Shown here piece by piece: positions 1 through 7,856 of a stretch of DNA of 23,260 nucleotides. The stretch's first letter is position 1. Each line of letters starts with the position of its first letter. The notes under the pieces are model-generated. The model saw only the letters and a program-made list of their open reading frames with translations, had not been told where the DNA came from and searched no databases. The stretch is taken from contig JBILGT010000021.1 in the NCBI GenBank assembly GCA_044350895.1, positions 1 to 23,260 on the forward strand. Direction: 5' to 3'. The position numbers and the translations under genes are program-made. The DNA comes from OMIS01 sp044350895. Lineage in GTDB: Bacteria; Patescibacteriota; Microgenomatia; UBA1400; PJMF01.

Positions 1-176
1 GCTATACAATCGCAATATACTCTCCAACAGGTGTTCCACCCACCGACCAAGTGGCTCACTTTAGTCATTTCAAGTTTTTAATTCTCCATTTTTCTTAATA
101 TACATTCTCATAGTTTATTTGATTGGCACTAGCACACTGTTTATTCCACAACTTCCAACTGATATCATTAAGTTCA

Positions 177-815
177 ATGCCACTGCAAATCCCTGATATC
201 TCAAGATTTATACTAAATGATATTGTCACAATTCAACTCACTGATGAGGAACTTGCACAGCTTTCGTACAGTGAGCTCTATAAACTGCATGGAGAAATAA
301 CTAAACGGAAACTTGATGCAGGTTATCCAAAACAAATTGCATTTGGGAACCTATCACTTGATGCCAAACCCAATAGAAACGGTGAAGCTGAAATACACTT
401 TGCACCATTACCCTCAAGTACTCGAAGTGAACGAGACTTTAACTATAAACTTTCTGATCCACTTGACTTTTTGAAAATCAGCTTGATTGGGCTAGAAGAT
501 ATTATTTCACTCATTCAATATATCCAATCAGGTATAAATCCCAATATTCCAAAAAGAATTATTGGTAAGACGAACTCTAAATTGGCTGAAATAGCTGTGA
601 AACTTGGGTTTGAATATGTACAAGAAAAGGATGACGACAGCTTACATGGAATTATTAGAAAAGTTGCAGTTGATGTAGAGAAACTCTTGCAGCAGCTTCC
701 AGGATTTGAGTATCGGCTTGCTCTTTTACAAAGAAAAGCAGCACGCAAAGGTATTACACCGCAAATGATTCGAACTGAAATAATTAAAGACAGTAGTACT
801 ACCACAAAAAAATAG
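177..815 (+). CDS. Unknown 212-aa protein
   Basis: I do not recognise this protein. The frame is open from a TTG at 123, but I prefer the ATG at 177: the extra 18 residues look non-coding in character, and a TATCAT -10-like box (163-168) lies 8 nt before the ATG. There is no Shine-Dalgarno. The product is soluble-looking, without signal peptide or membrane segment. It has a hydrophilic N-terminal part, a central helical stretch rich in Ile/Leu (about residues 105-125), a segment reading KLAEIAVKLGFEYV that faintly recalls the end of a GNAT fold, and a basic, probably helical C-terminus ending in Ser/Thr/Lys. It stops with TAG. Its function cannot be told from the neighbours, since the next gene has its own promoter. 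Confidence 0.6.
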   Translation: MPLQIPDISRFILNDIVTIQLTDEELAQLSYSELYKLHGEITKRKLDAGYPKQIAFGNLSLDAKPNRNGEAEIHFAPLPSSTRSERDFNYKLSDPLDFLKISLIGLEDIISLIQYIQSGINPNIPKRIIGKTNSKLAEIAVKLGFEYVQEKDDDSLHGIIRKVAVDVEKLLQQLPGFEYRLALLQRKAARKGITPQMIRTEIIKDSSTTTKK

Positions 816-892
816 CTGAGACACACTCGGCGCACTTCTTTTGGCTAACAATTTTCAGGTCGTCTTAGCCTAATAAATTATTTACTATGGGA

Positions 893-920
893 TTGAAATT
901 ACACATTTAATGTGTATAAT
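893..920 (+). promoter_or_regulatory. Promoter with inverted repeat in its spacer
   Basis: TTGAAA (893-898), a 16-nt spacer and a perfect TATAAT (915-920) form one of the best promoters in the window. The spacer holds the inverted repeat ACACAT-TTA-ATGTGT (901-915), which could be an operator. The rest of the 816-1099 gap holds no clear gene apart from a possible 11-residue ORF (956-991) with GGAG at 946-949, overlapping the hairpin TCCATG/CATGGA (965-982). Confidence 0.55.
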
Positions 921-1064
921 ATAGGACTCATATTTATTCCATTGCGGAGTTATATATGAATCTATCCATGGATTCTCATGGAGAACGTTAACATCACTAC
1001 ATTTCCACATTTTCCCTATACATTCCCCAAAACTTTTCCGCAGAATTTCATACCAAAAAGTGTC

Positions 1065-1093
1065 TTTTGATCTAGCGTTTCTACTGTTATAAT
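1065..1093 (+). promoter_or_regulatory. Promoter of the 665-aa membrane protein gene, probably leaderless
   Basis: A perfect TATAAT (1088-1093) is followed by six nucleotides and then the ATG at 1100. A weak -35 (TTTTGA, 1065-1070) sits 17 nt upstream. With the usual -10 to start distance, transcription begins at or next to the A of the ATG, so the mRNA is expected to lack a leader. No Shine-Dalgarno is present. Confidence 0.55.
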
Positions 1094-1099
1094 GAAGAA

Positions 1100-3097
1100 A
1101 TGCTGAATACGAAAAAGTTGTTATATATACTACCTGAAGTAGCCTACATTGCTGAGGTGCTACCAGACAAGAAACCGCATACTTTTGCCGTTCAGTCATT
1201 CACCCAAATTAATGGCACATTTTTGGACGAAGACACCTTCATCCCAGCCAATGTCATCAAACTCTTCACCAAACTTGAAAAAGAAGAAGAGTACCACATT
1301 ATTCTCCCTGACTATTTATTCGCCAACACCATCGTTACTATCAAAGAAAAGTCCGATCAGCGCATCAAAGAAGAACTCCGAGATACCGTTCTACCACAAA
1401 TGGGCTTGACCACAGAAACCCACAGTATTGACTCCTCTGTGCTTAATGAAATGCGTGGCAACTCCCGTGTTCAGTTATCTGCAATTGAAAAAGAAGTCCT
1501 TGCACCGCTCAAAGTAGCCGCACATCACAGCGGTATTACAGTTGTTGGAGTTTCACCACTCAGTTGGGCCATCAAATCACTCGTTTCACTTGAGCCATCC
1601 ATCAGTGTTCTACAAATGGGCGCCAATCTGTACGTTTGTGAGCACTACATTGGTATCGACCAAACTTCCTACGCACCATCAGATAGTCCAGAAACAATTA
1701 TTGAATCAATCAAAACCCTCAAAGGTTCTGAGCCAAGTATTCAAACAGTCTATTTGTTGAGTAACTCATTGATAGAAGAGCGACTCAAAGAGTTACTTAA
1801 TAAAATTCTTCCTATCCAACAAATGGCACATGATGGCGATGGTCATGAAAAAATGCCCGCCCACGTCAAAGAAGTAATCGAGTACACAGCTCGCACACTT
1901 TCAATTCCAGACTATCCTGTTCCTGTTTTTCAACTAGGCAAAGCCACCGAGGCAGAACTTGAGACCTTCAAGTCAGAACTTCCTGCAAATTCCAGTGCAG
2001 AGGATGATGACGACGCGCTCGCTGAACTTCCCAAGCCAGCTGCACTCGCCATGACTCCAGTGCCTACTCCTGTTGTCGTACCACCAGTTCCTGAAGTTGT
2101 AGAACCAGCAGTTCCTGAAGTTGTAGAACCAGCAGTTCCAAAAGCAGACACTTCAGATGAAACTGATACTAAATCAAAGGCAGCAGAACCTGAATCAACT
2201 GATGAAGTAATTGAAATCGAAGAAGATGAACCAGAAGAGGAAGTTGATATTGATGATGAGTCAGATTCCGAAGAAGTTGCCGTTAGTAGCCCAGTAGCAC
2301 CTGCTGCTGCCGCAGTGACACTTGCATCTGTTCCAGTTACGGCAGATGATCATTCTAGTTCAGTTGAACTTCCCACTAGTGAAGTAAAAGCGGTGGAAAA
2401 ACCAACTCCTGTCGTGGAGGAAGAATCTCCAGAGGAAGTCACGACCCAGCCAGAGGCAGTCAAACCCAACGAGGAGGATATTGACTTGACCCAGTTTGTT
2501 CAGGCACAATCAACAACAGAACTGCCCAGTCGTCTCACCAATAAAAGTGTTGCGTCACCAGTTGCAACCCCAACTATTAAGAATAAATCTGGTGTACAAA
2601 TTATGCTAAAAATGATCTTCATTACATTGGCTGTATTTTGTGTAACTGTGGCTGTCGGAGTCGGCGTAGGCCTTGCCATTCTCAAGTTCTCTGGCTCTGA
2701 AGATGGGACTGATACTCCAGTTGTTGAAGTTGAAAGTACCCCAACACCAGTTGCAACTACAGCACCCGTTACAACCCCAACACCAAGTCCATCTGCCTCG
2801 CCAAGTGCCAAACCCACAAGCTCAAATTTGAAAGTTCTTGTTGTAAATGCCACCACCAAAGCGGGCTACGCAGGTACATTCAAATCAAAAATTGAAGCTG
2901 CCAAACTCGGTACAGTTACCGCTGCTAACGCTAAAGAAAAATACACAGGTGGCTTCATTGCCTACATGAAAACAACTGATACAGCCACTGTTGATAAGTT
3001 TGCTGATGCACTAGATGTCGAACTAAAAGTTGATAAAAAAGCTGCTGCAGAAGACCCACAAAACAAGTATGATATTGTCATTGTACTTGCGGAGTAG
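1100..3097 (+). CDS. Membrane protein: PilM-like cytosolic domain, TM segment, outer LytR_C-like domain
   Basis: The 665-aa product is built of four parts. Residues 1 to about 290 look like a PilM/GspL-type actin-like fold (inferred from pattern; e.g. YHIILPDYLFANTI and IEKEVLAPLKVAAHHSGITV, where PilM proteins have similar strands). Residues about 300-500 are a low-complexity linker rich in Pro, Val, Glu and Asp. Residues about 502-530 are a single hydrophobic membrane helix. A Pro/Thr/Ser linker then leads to residues about 576-665, which resemble the LytR C-terminal domain (starting LKVLVVNATTKAGYAGTFKSK). The predicted topology is N-inside, C-outside. PilM usually organises type IV pilus assembly; LytR_C domains occur on cell-envelope proteins. 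A role linking cytoplasm and envelope is inference. The ATG is set by the adjacent -10 box. Confidence 0.7.
   Translation: MLNTKKLLYILPEVAYIAEVLPDKKPHTFAVQSFTQINGTFLDEDTFIPANVIKLFTKLEKEEEYHIILPDYLFANTIVTIKEKSDQRIKEELRDTVLPQMGLTTETHSIDSSVLNEMRGNSRVQLSAIEKEVLAPLKVAAHHSGITVVGVSPLSWAIKSLVSLEPSISVLQMGANLYVCEHYIGIDQTSYAPSDSPETIIESIKTLKGSEPSIQTVYLLSNSLIEERLKELLNKILPIQQMAHDGDGHEKMPAHVKEVIEYTARTLSIPDYPVPVFQLGKATEAELETFKSELPANSSAEDDDDALAELPKPAALAMTPVPTPVVVPPVPEVVEPAVPEVVEPAVPKADTSDETDTKSKAAEPESTDEVIEIEEDEPEEEVDIDDESDSEEVAVSSPVAPAAAAVTLASVPVTADDHSSSVELPTSEVKAVEKPTPVVEEESPEEVTTQPEAVKPNEEDIDLTQFVQAQSTTELPSRLTNKSVASPVATPTIKNKSGVQIMLKMIFITLAVFCVTVAVGVGVGLAILKFSGSEDGTDTPVVEVESTPTPVATTAPVTTPTPSPSASPSAKPTSSNLKVLVVNATTKAGYAGTFKSKIEAAKLGTVTAANAKEKYTGGFIAYMKTTDTATVDKFADALDVELKVDKKAAAEDPQNKYDIVIVLAE
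2087..2134 (+). repeat. Two tandem 24-bp repeats in the acidic linker
   Basis: The unit at 2087-2110 is repeated exactly at 2111-2134 and begins a third time at 2135. It encodes VPEVVEPA twice, in frame, inside the disordered linker, and so can change copy number without a frameshift. Confidence 0.85.
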
Positions 3098-3118
3098 GAA
3101 CATGCCCAAATTTGTCAC

Positions 3119-3146
3119 TTGCTCTTAAAAAGAGTATAGGTATAAT
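3119..3146 (+). promoter_or_regulatory. Promoter of the ATP synthase operon
   Basis: TTGCTC (3119-3124), a 16-nt spacer and TATAAT (3141-3146) predict a start near 3153 and a leader of about 75 nt. The leader holds a hairpin with arms 3162-3170 and 3174-3182 (GTGTGTCTA / TAGATACAC, nine pairs including one G-U, loop TAT) and a weak AGGA before atpB. Confidence 0.6.
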
Positions 3147-3226
3147 TCTTGGTGGCTTCAAGTGTGTCTATATTAGATACACATAGAGTAAGAAAATAAT
3201 AAGTAACAAAGCTAATTAGGAAACAT

Positions 3227-4204
3227 ATGGCGGCTACAGGCCTCCACATCTCACTAGCAGCAGAACCAGTCTTCACCCTCGGAGGCTTAGTTTTCACAAA
3301 TTCAATGTTCACTAGTGTAATAGTTAGTTCACTCCTGATACTTTTTGCAATCCTCGTAAACCGAAGTCTTAAAAAGACAAACAAGCCAACAGGCCTTCAG
3401 AATTTTGGTGAGTGGATTATTGAATCCCTCTACAACTTAGTACACTCAATTACGGGAGACTTAAAGAAAACAAGTCTCTTTTTTCCTTTTATTGCTACAT
3501 TTTTCTTATTCATCTTACTGAACAACTGGTTTGGACTCTTACCAGGTGTTGGCACAATTATGAAGAACGTTGCTCCAGAAAAAGAAGCAGTGCACGTTAC
3601 AACTGAATCACCATCTGGAAACAACCTCAAACTCGAAGAATCAACAGGTGCCACACATGAAGAAGCTGTTGATACTGAACACGGGGAATCAATGGTTGCA
3701 GTAACTGAAGATGAACATGCCGTTGCTAAAGATGAGCATGTTGGTACAGAGACTGCCACAGAAGCAGAGCATACCTCGGAAGAGGCTGGAGAACATCACC
3801 CCGAAACTGTTCCACTACTTCGTGCTGGTACAGCAGATCTTAATATGACAATTGCACTTGGTATCGTCACTATGATTTTGGTTCAGCTCTTTGGTGTAAA
3901 ATTCTTACACGTATCCTACTTCACAAAGTTCTTTAATTTCTCAAGTCCGATTATGTTCTTTGTCGGAATCCTTGAGCTTATTTCTGAAGTGGGTAAAATT
4001 CTTTCATTCGGCTTCCGTCTTTTTGGTAACGTTTTTGCAGGCGAAGTTCTCCTGGTCGTTATAATGTCCTTGGCAGGAGTAGTCGTGCCAATGCCGTTCT
4101 ACGCTTTGGAAATTTTTGTCGGCTTCATTCAAGCACTAGTATTTGCAATGCTCTCATTAGTATTTTTTAATATGGCCACGTTAGGCCATGGTGAGCATGA
4201 TTAG
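3227..4204 (+). CDS. atpB: ATP synthase F0 subunit a with large acidic/His-rich loop
   Basis: Membrane subunit a forms the half-channels through which protons reach the c-ring. The essential arginine is R264 in FGFRLFGNVFAGE, the family signature. Other landmarks are FFPFIATFFLFILLNNWFG (second membrane segment) and ADLNMTIALG (start of the next). At 325 residues it is longer than the usual 230-280 because residues about 115-195, between these segments, are a hydrophilic insert with roughly 22 Asp/Glu and 8 His. By the known topology of subunit a this loop faces outward. It is first in the operon; AGGA at 3217-3220 is its likely ribosome site. It ends with TAG, 21 nt before atpE. Confidence 0.95.
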   Translation: MAATGLHISLAAEPVFTLGGLVFTNSMFTSVIVSSLLILFAILVNRSLKKTNKPTGLQNFGEWIIESLYNLVHSITGDLKKTSLFFPFIATFFLFILLNNWFGLLPGVGTIMKNVAPEKEAVHVTTESPSGNNLKLEESTGATHEEAVDTEHGESMVAVTEDEHAVAKDEHVGTETATEAEHTSEEAGEHHPETVPLLRAGTADLNMTIALGIVTMILVQLFGVKFLHVSYFTKFFNFSSPIMFFVGILELISEVGKILSFGFRLFGNVFAGEVLLVVIMSLAGVVVPMPFYALEIFVGFIQALVFAMLSLVFFNMATLGHGEHD

Positions 4205-4225
4205 TAAGTAATAAAAGGAGAATTT

Positions 4226-4441
4226 ATGTCAGATGCATTCGCAATTGCGCTCGTTATGAGTGTAGGATCAATAGCTCCAGCTGTAGCTATCGGTATGTTG
4301 GTAAGTAAAGGTCTGGAAGCAATTGGTCGTAATCCAGAAGCTGCAGGCAAAATCCAAACCAACATGGTTCTTGGTATGGCTTTCGCTGAAGCTATCGCAA
4401 TTTACGCGCTAGTCGTAGCTTTGATCTTAAAGTTCGTATAA
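4226..4441 (+). CDS. atpE: ATP synthase F0 subunit c
   Basis: This 71-aa protein has the two-helix hairpin of the c-ring. The polar loop reads GRNPEAAG (residues 34-41), and the ion-binding carboxylate is E55 in GMAFAEAIAIY. The residues that make the Na+ site in known sodium-type rings are absent: the helix-1 Gln position is I22, and the Ser/Thr after the carboxylate is A56. This supports proton coupling. P18 in helix 1 keeps a Pro seen in some other c subunits. A strong AAAGGAG (4214-4220) precedes the ATG by 5 nt, in keeping with the high copy number of subunit c. Confidence 0.97.
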   Translation: MSDAFAIALVMSVGSIAPAVAIGMLVSKGLEAIGRNPEAAGKIQTNMVLGMAFAEAIAIYALVVALILKFV

Positions 4442-4460
4442 ATTAAGAATCACAAGCACA

Positions 4461-4477
4461 GACTTATACTATAAGTC
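4461..4477 (+). promoter_or_regulatory. Perfect inverted repeat between atpE and atpF
   Basis: GACTTATA (4461-4468), one C, then TATAAGTC (4470-4477) form a perfect palindrome just before the atpF ribosome site AGGAG (4478-4482). As RNA it can fold into a short AT-rich hairpin. It could protect the upstream atpE message or limit atpF translation; it could also be chance. Confidence 0.5.
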
Positions 4478-4486
4478 AGGAGTAGC

Positions 4487-4972
4487 ATGCAAATTGAGCT
4501 TACACAAATTTTATTTCAGATCATCAACTTTGGTGTTGTGTTAGGGGTACTCTGGTACTTGCTCTACAAGCCAGTGTTAAAGATTTTTGCTGAGCGTGCT
4601 AAACGAATTGAGGAAGGTCAAAAAGCTGCTGCAAAAGCACTTGAAAATCAAGAGATGATCAATGAGATCAAACTCAAGACAGAAGCTGAGTCAAAGAAAA
4701 AGGCCAGTCAAGTTCTCAAGGATGCAAGTGTTGAAGCTGAAAACCAAAAAGCAGCAATGATTGAAGCAGCACGAACTGCTGCAGCTGCTGAAGTTGCCAA
4801 GATGAAACAAGCTTGGGCAAGTGAGAAGTCACAATTGATTCAAAACATTCGCGCTGACGTCGTCGAGACTGTTATGAGTGCAAGTGAAAAAGTCATTGGC
4901 AAATCACTCGATTCAAAAACACACAGTAAGTTGATTGATGATGAATTACAACAGATGTTGAAATCACTGTAA
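4487..4972 (+). CDS. atpF: ATP synthase F0 subunit b
   Basis: This 161-aa protein has one N-terminal membrane helix (residues about 7-27, ILFQIINFGVVLGVLWYLLY) and then KPVLKIFAERAKRIEEG, the typical entry to the long charged stator helix. The rest is Ala/Glu/Lys-rich coiled coil, ending in a helix that should dock on delta. Length and design match family norms, so the stator stalk itself looks normal, in contrast to its partner atpH. AGGAG at 4478-4482 lies 4 nt before the ATG. The stop TAA is 4 nt before atpH, suggesting coupled translation. Confidence 0.95.
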   Translation: MQIELTQILFQIINFGVVLGVLWYLLYKPVLKIFAERAKRIEEGQKAAAKALENQEMINEIKLKTEAESKKKASQVLKDASVEAENQKAAMIEAARTAAAAEVAKMKQAWASEKSQLIQNIRADVVETVMSASEKVIGKSLDSKTHSKLIDDELQQMLKSL

Positions 4973-4976
4973 CAAA

Positions 4977-5414
4977 ATGAAAAAAGAGATACCAATAATA
5001 ACTATCACTACTGCTCAAAAATTGAGTGCTGAACAGCTCAAAGCATTACAAACTTTGGTGGCCAGCAAAATTGGTGAAGCAGAGTACAAGCAAGTTGTTG
5101 ATCCAGGTGTTATCGGTGGATTACGGATTGCCGTTGGCAATCAAGACTTTGATGCAACTATCGCGGGGAAACTCAAGAAAGTTGAATCACAGTTACTGCC
5201 AGTAGTTGTCACCACAGCTATTCCACTTTCTGCCGAGCAGCGCAAAGCGATCAAGTCTGCTATTGAAGCCAGACTTGGTTCAGTCAACTACACAGAAACT
5301 GTAGATGAGAGTGTTATTGGAGGTATTAGATTACTCGTCGGTTCTCGAGCATTCGATGGAACTGTCAAAGGTAAACTAACCCGCTTAAAGCAACTTTTGT
5401 TACAAACTATCTAA
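4977..5414 (+). CDS. atpH: ATP synthase delta-position protein made of two tandem C-terminal domains
   Basis: The slot between atpF and atpA is that of delta (OSCP), which ties the b stalk to the top of the alpha/beta hexamer. Normal delta is about 170-185 aa: a six-helix N-terminal domain plus a small C-terminal domain carrying a vDp.liGG..i motif. This 145-aa protein carries that C-terminal pattern twice. Copy 1 spans residues about 5-73 (LSAEQ 16-20, VDPGVIGGLR 41-50, GKLKKVESQL); copy 2 about 74-142 (LSAEQ 84-88, VDESVIGGIR 109-118, GKLTRLKQLL). The motifs are offset by exactly 68 residues, and my hand alignment gives about 29 identities in 70 positions. No N-terminal helical domain is present here. 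It has no Shine-Dalgarno and starts 4 nt after atpF. Confidence 0.85.
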   Translation: MKKEIPIITITTAQKLSAEQLKALQTLVASKIGEAEYKQVVDPGVIGGLRIAVGNQDFDATIAGKLKKVESQLLPVVVTTAIPLSAEQRKAIKSAIEARLGSVNYTETVDESVIGGIRLLVGSRAFDGTVKGKLTRLKQLLLQTI

Positions 5415-5433
5415 TAGGAAACACAACAAGTAT

Positions 5434-6945
5434 ATGAAAAAAACCCAAGATTCATTCCAGGCCGAGCTTTCACAATTGATTGCTAATGCAAACCTTACCA
5501 TGACCCCAGAGTCCGTTGGAACTGTCGTCAGTTTGGGTGACGGTGTGCTGCAAGTCAAAGGTCTTGAAGATGTGCAGGCTAGTGAACTGATTGATCTTGG
5601 TGAAGGACAACTTGGACTTGCCTTAAACTTACTTTCTGAAACCACCGGTATCGTTGCACTTGGCAAAGCAGATCACTTACGTGCTGGAGATCAAGTCAAG
5701 AGAACTGGTCGCATTCTTTCACTTGGTGTTGCTGATGAAGTTCTGGGAAGAGTCGTTGATTCCCTCGGTCGTCCAGTTGACGGCAAACCAACATTTAAAC
5801 CAGCTAAATTCATGAATCTCGAAAAAGTTGCACCTGGTGTCATGACCCGTAAATCAGTCTCCGTTCCTATGCAAACTGGTATCAAAGCAATTGACGCAAT
5901 GATTCCAATTGGTCGAGGTCAACGTGAGCTCATTATCGGTGACCGTGGTACTGGTAAAACAGCTATTGCTCTTGGTACCATCTTGAACCAAGCAGATCAA
6001 AACATGATCTGTGTCTATGTCTGTATTGGTCAACGTCGTTCATCACTCGCACAAATCATTCAAACATTAACTGACCGTGGCGCGATGTCATACACAACAA
6101 TCGTGGCTGCGACATCATCCACCACAGCAGCAGAGCGTTTCTTGGCTCCATATGCAGGTCAAGCCATTGCTGAATACTTCTTAGAGCAAGGTAAAGACGT
6201 TTTGATTATCTTCGACGATCTTTCCAAGCACGCACAAGCATATCGTGAAATTTCATTACTGCTCCGCCGCCCATCTGGTCGTGAAGCATATCCTGGAGAC
6301 GTTTTCTATCTCCACTCACGCTTACTTGAGCGCGCAGCTCGCCTTAACGAAAACTATGGTGGCGGTTCTATCACTGCATTACCAATCATCGAAACACAAG
6401 CAAATGACATTTCTGCATATATTCCTACCAACGTCATTTCTATTACAGATGGTCAAATCTTCTTGGAAACAGACCTGTTCAACTCTGGTATGAAGCCAGC
6501 TATCAACGTGGGTAACTCAGTTTCACGCGTCGGATCAGCAGCTCAAACCAAAGCTACCAAACAAGTGGCTGGTACCATGAAGCTCGACCTCGCACAGTTC
6601 CGCGAACTTGAAGCATTTGCACAGTTCAGTTCTGATCTTGATGAGCGCACCAAAGCACAACTCAACAGAGGTACTCGCGTCAACAGTATTCTTCGTCAAG
6701 GTTGGGACAAACCACTCAAGATGGAAGAGCAAGTAGTCGTGATTTTCGCAGCTGTCAAAGGCTACTTAGATCCAATCGCTATTGATAAAATTCAAGTTTG
6801 GGAAGCCCAATATCTTGAATATATCAAACAATCTGAAGCTGATATTTTACAAGCCATCGTCAAAGATCAAAAAATTACGGAAGAGACTGACAAAAAGCTG
6901 CATGAAGCAGTCAAAAACTTCAATAGCATGTTTGCAGCCAACTAA
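5434..6945 (+). CDS. atpA: ATP synthase F1 subunit alpha
   Basis: At 503 aa this is normal length for the non-catalytic alpha subunit. The P-loop is GDRGTGKT (residues 169-176). The alpha signature PAINVGNSVSRVGSAAQ carries the conserved Arg that reaches into the catalytic site of beta; the usual Leu in NVGLSVSR is Asn here. The N-terminal tail, FQAELSQLIANAN, still looks like the helix that in other bacteria binds the N-terminal domain of delta, although that delta domain is missing from this operon's atpH. AGGAA (5416-5420) lies 13 nt before the ATG, a long spacing. Confidence 0.97.
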   Translation: MKKTQDSFQAELSQLIANANLTMTPESVGTVVSLGDGVLQVKGLEDVQASELIDLGEGQLGLALNLLSETTGIVALGKADHLRAGDQVKRTGRILSLGVADEVLGRVVDSLGRPVDGKPTFKPAKFMNLEKVAPGVMTRKSVSVPMQTGIKAIDAMIPIGRGQRELIIGDRGTGKTAIALGTILNQADQNMICVYVCIGQRRSSLAQIIQTLTDRGAMSYTTIVAATSSTTAAERFLAPYAGQAIAEYFLEQGKDVLIIFDDLSKHAQAYREISLLLRRPSGREAYPGDVFYLHSRLLERAARLNENYGGGSITALPIIETQANDISAYIPTNVISITDGQIFLETDLFNSGMKPAINVGNSVSRVGSAAQTKATKQVAGTMKLDLAQFRELEAFAQFSSDLDERTKAQLNRGTRVNSILRQGWDKPLKMEEQVVVIFAAVKGYLDPIAIDKIQVWEAQYLEYIKQSEADILQAIVKDQKITEETDKKLHEAVKNFNSMFAAN

Positions 6946-6965
6946 TCTAGGTACACTCGGAACAT

Positions 6966-7838
6966 ATGCCAAACGCCCGGCAAGTTAAACAACGTATCGG
7001 AACAGCCACAAACATCGCTAAGATTACCAAAGCGATGGAAATGGTTTCCGCTAGTAAAATGCGCAAAGCCCAGGACCAAACCCTGGCCGCTCGTCCATTT
7101 TCGCAGGCACTTCGCGACTCTTTACAGAAATTAGCACAAGAAGCTCATCCAGATCTCCATCCACTGCTCACAGAAAACACAGAAGGTAGAGACGTACTCT
7201 TAATTATCACCACAGACCGTGGTCTTTGTGGTAGTTTAAACCAAAATATCTTCAAACTCTCTCTCGACTGGTACAAGAATCATCCAAACGGCATGTTTAT
7301 CATAATTGGCAAAAAAGGTGTGACATTTTCTACCTTCATCGGTCTTGAAGTGTTTGCCCAGTTCACCAGTATGCCGGATACAATTCGTACAGAAACCATC
7401 TTGCCCATCACTTCACTCGTCATTGATAACTTCATCGAGAAAAAGTTTAAAACAGTTTCAATCGTCTACATGGATTTCATCAACACATTGTCACAAAAAG
7501 TTAAGCTGCAGCAACTGCTCCCTATCAAAGCCTTACATGGAATGGGTGAGGAAAGTGTCATTGAAAGTGACTCAACCCATGAGTACCTTTTTGAACCAAG
7601 TCCTCGAGAAATTCTCAGTGAATTATTGCCATACTATATCGAAAATAATGTGTATCAAGCATTTTTGGAAAGCAAAGCCAGTGAACATTCTGCTCGCATG
7701 GTTTCCATGAAGAATGCTAGTGAAAATGCCAAAGATCTCGTCAAAGAGCTTCGTTTGGTTTTCAATAAGTCACGTCAAGAAAGTATTACTAAAGAACTAT
7801 TAGAAATTACAACAGCGATACTCTCGCTTGAATCATAA
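6966..7838 (+). CDS. atpG: ATP synthase F1 subunit gamma
   Basis: The central rotor shaft, 290 aa, normal length. The N-terminal helix begins ARQVKQRIGTATNIAKITKAMEMVSASKM, close to the family consensus (quoted here only as a landmark in two parts: ARQVKQRIG and ITKAMEMVSASKM). The middle has the Rossmann-like start LLIITTDRGLCGSLN, and the C-terminal helix contains ARMVSMKNASENAKDL, the counterpart helix of the coiled coil. It starts 20 nt after the atpA stop with a weak ribosome site (GGAA). The order alpha-gamma-beta-epsilon is canonical. Confidence 0.96.
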   Translation: MPNARQVKQRIGTATNIAKITKAMEMVSASKMRKAQDQTLAARPFSQALRDSLQKLAQEAHPDLHPLLTENTEGRDVLLIITTDRGLCGSLNQNIFKLSLDWYKNHPNGMFIIIGKKGVTFSTFIGLEVFAQFTSMPDTIRTETILPITSLVIDNFIEKKFKTVSIVYMDFINTLSQKVKLQQLLPIKALHGMGEESVIESDSTHEYLFEPSPREILSELLPYYIENNVYQAFLESKASEHSARMVSMKNASENAKDLVKELRLVFNKSRQESITKELLEITTAILSLES

Positions 7839-7856
7839 CGAAAGCAAAGGAACTGT

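Noticed and set aside
123..176. TTG start at 123 for the first gene
   Set aside because: It adds 18 residues with no ribosome site; the ATG at 177 has a -10-like box just upstream.
4226..4441. Sodium-type c-ring
   Set aside because: The helix-1 Gln position is Ile and the residue after E55 is Ala, so the Na+ ligands are missing.
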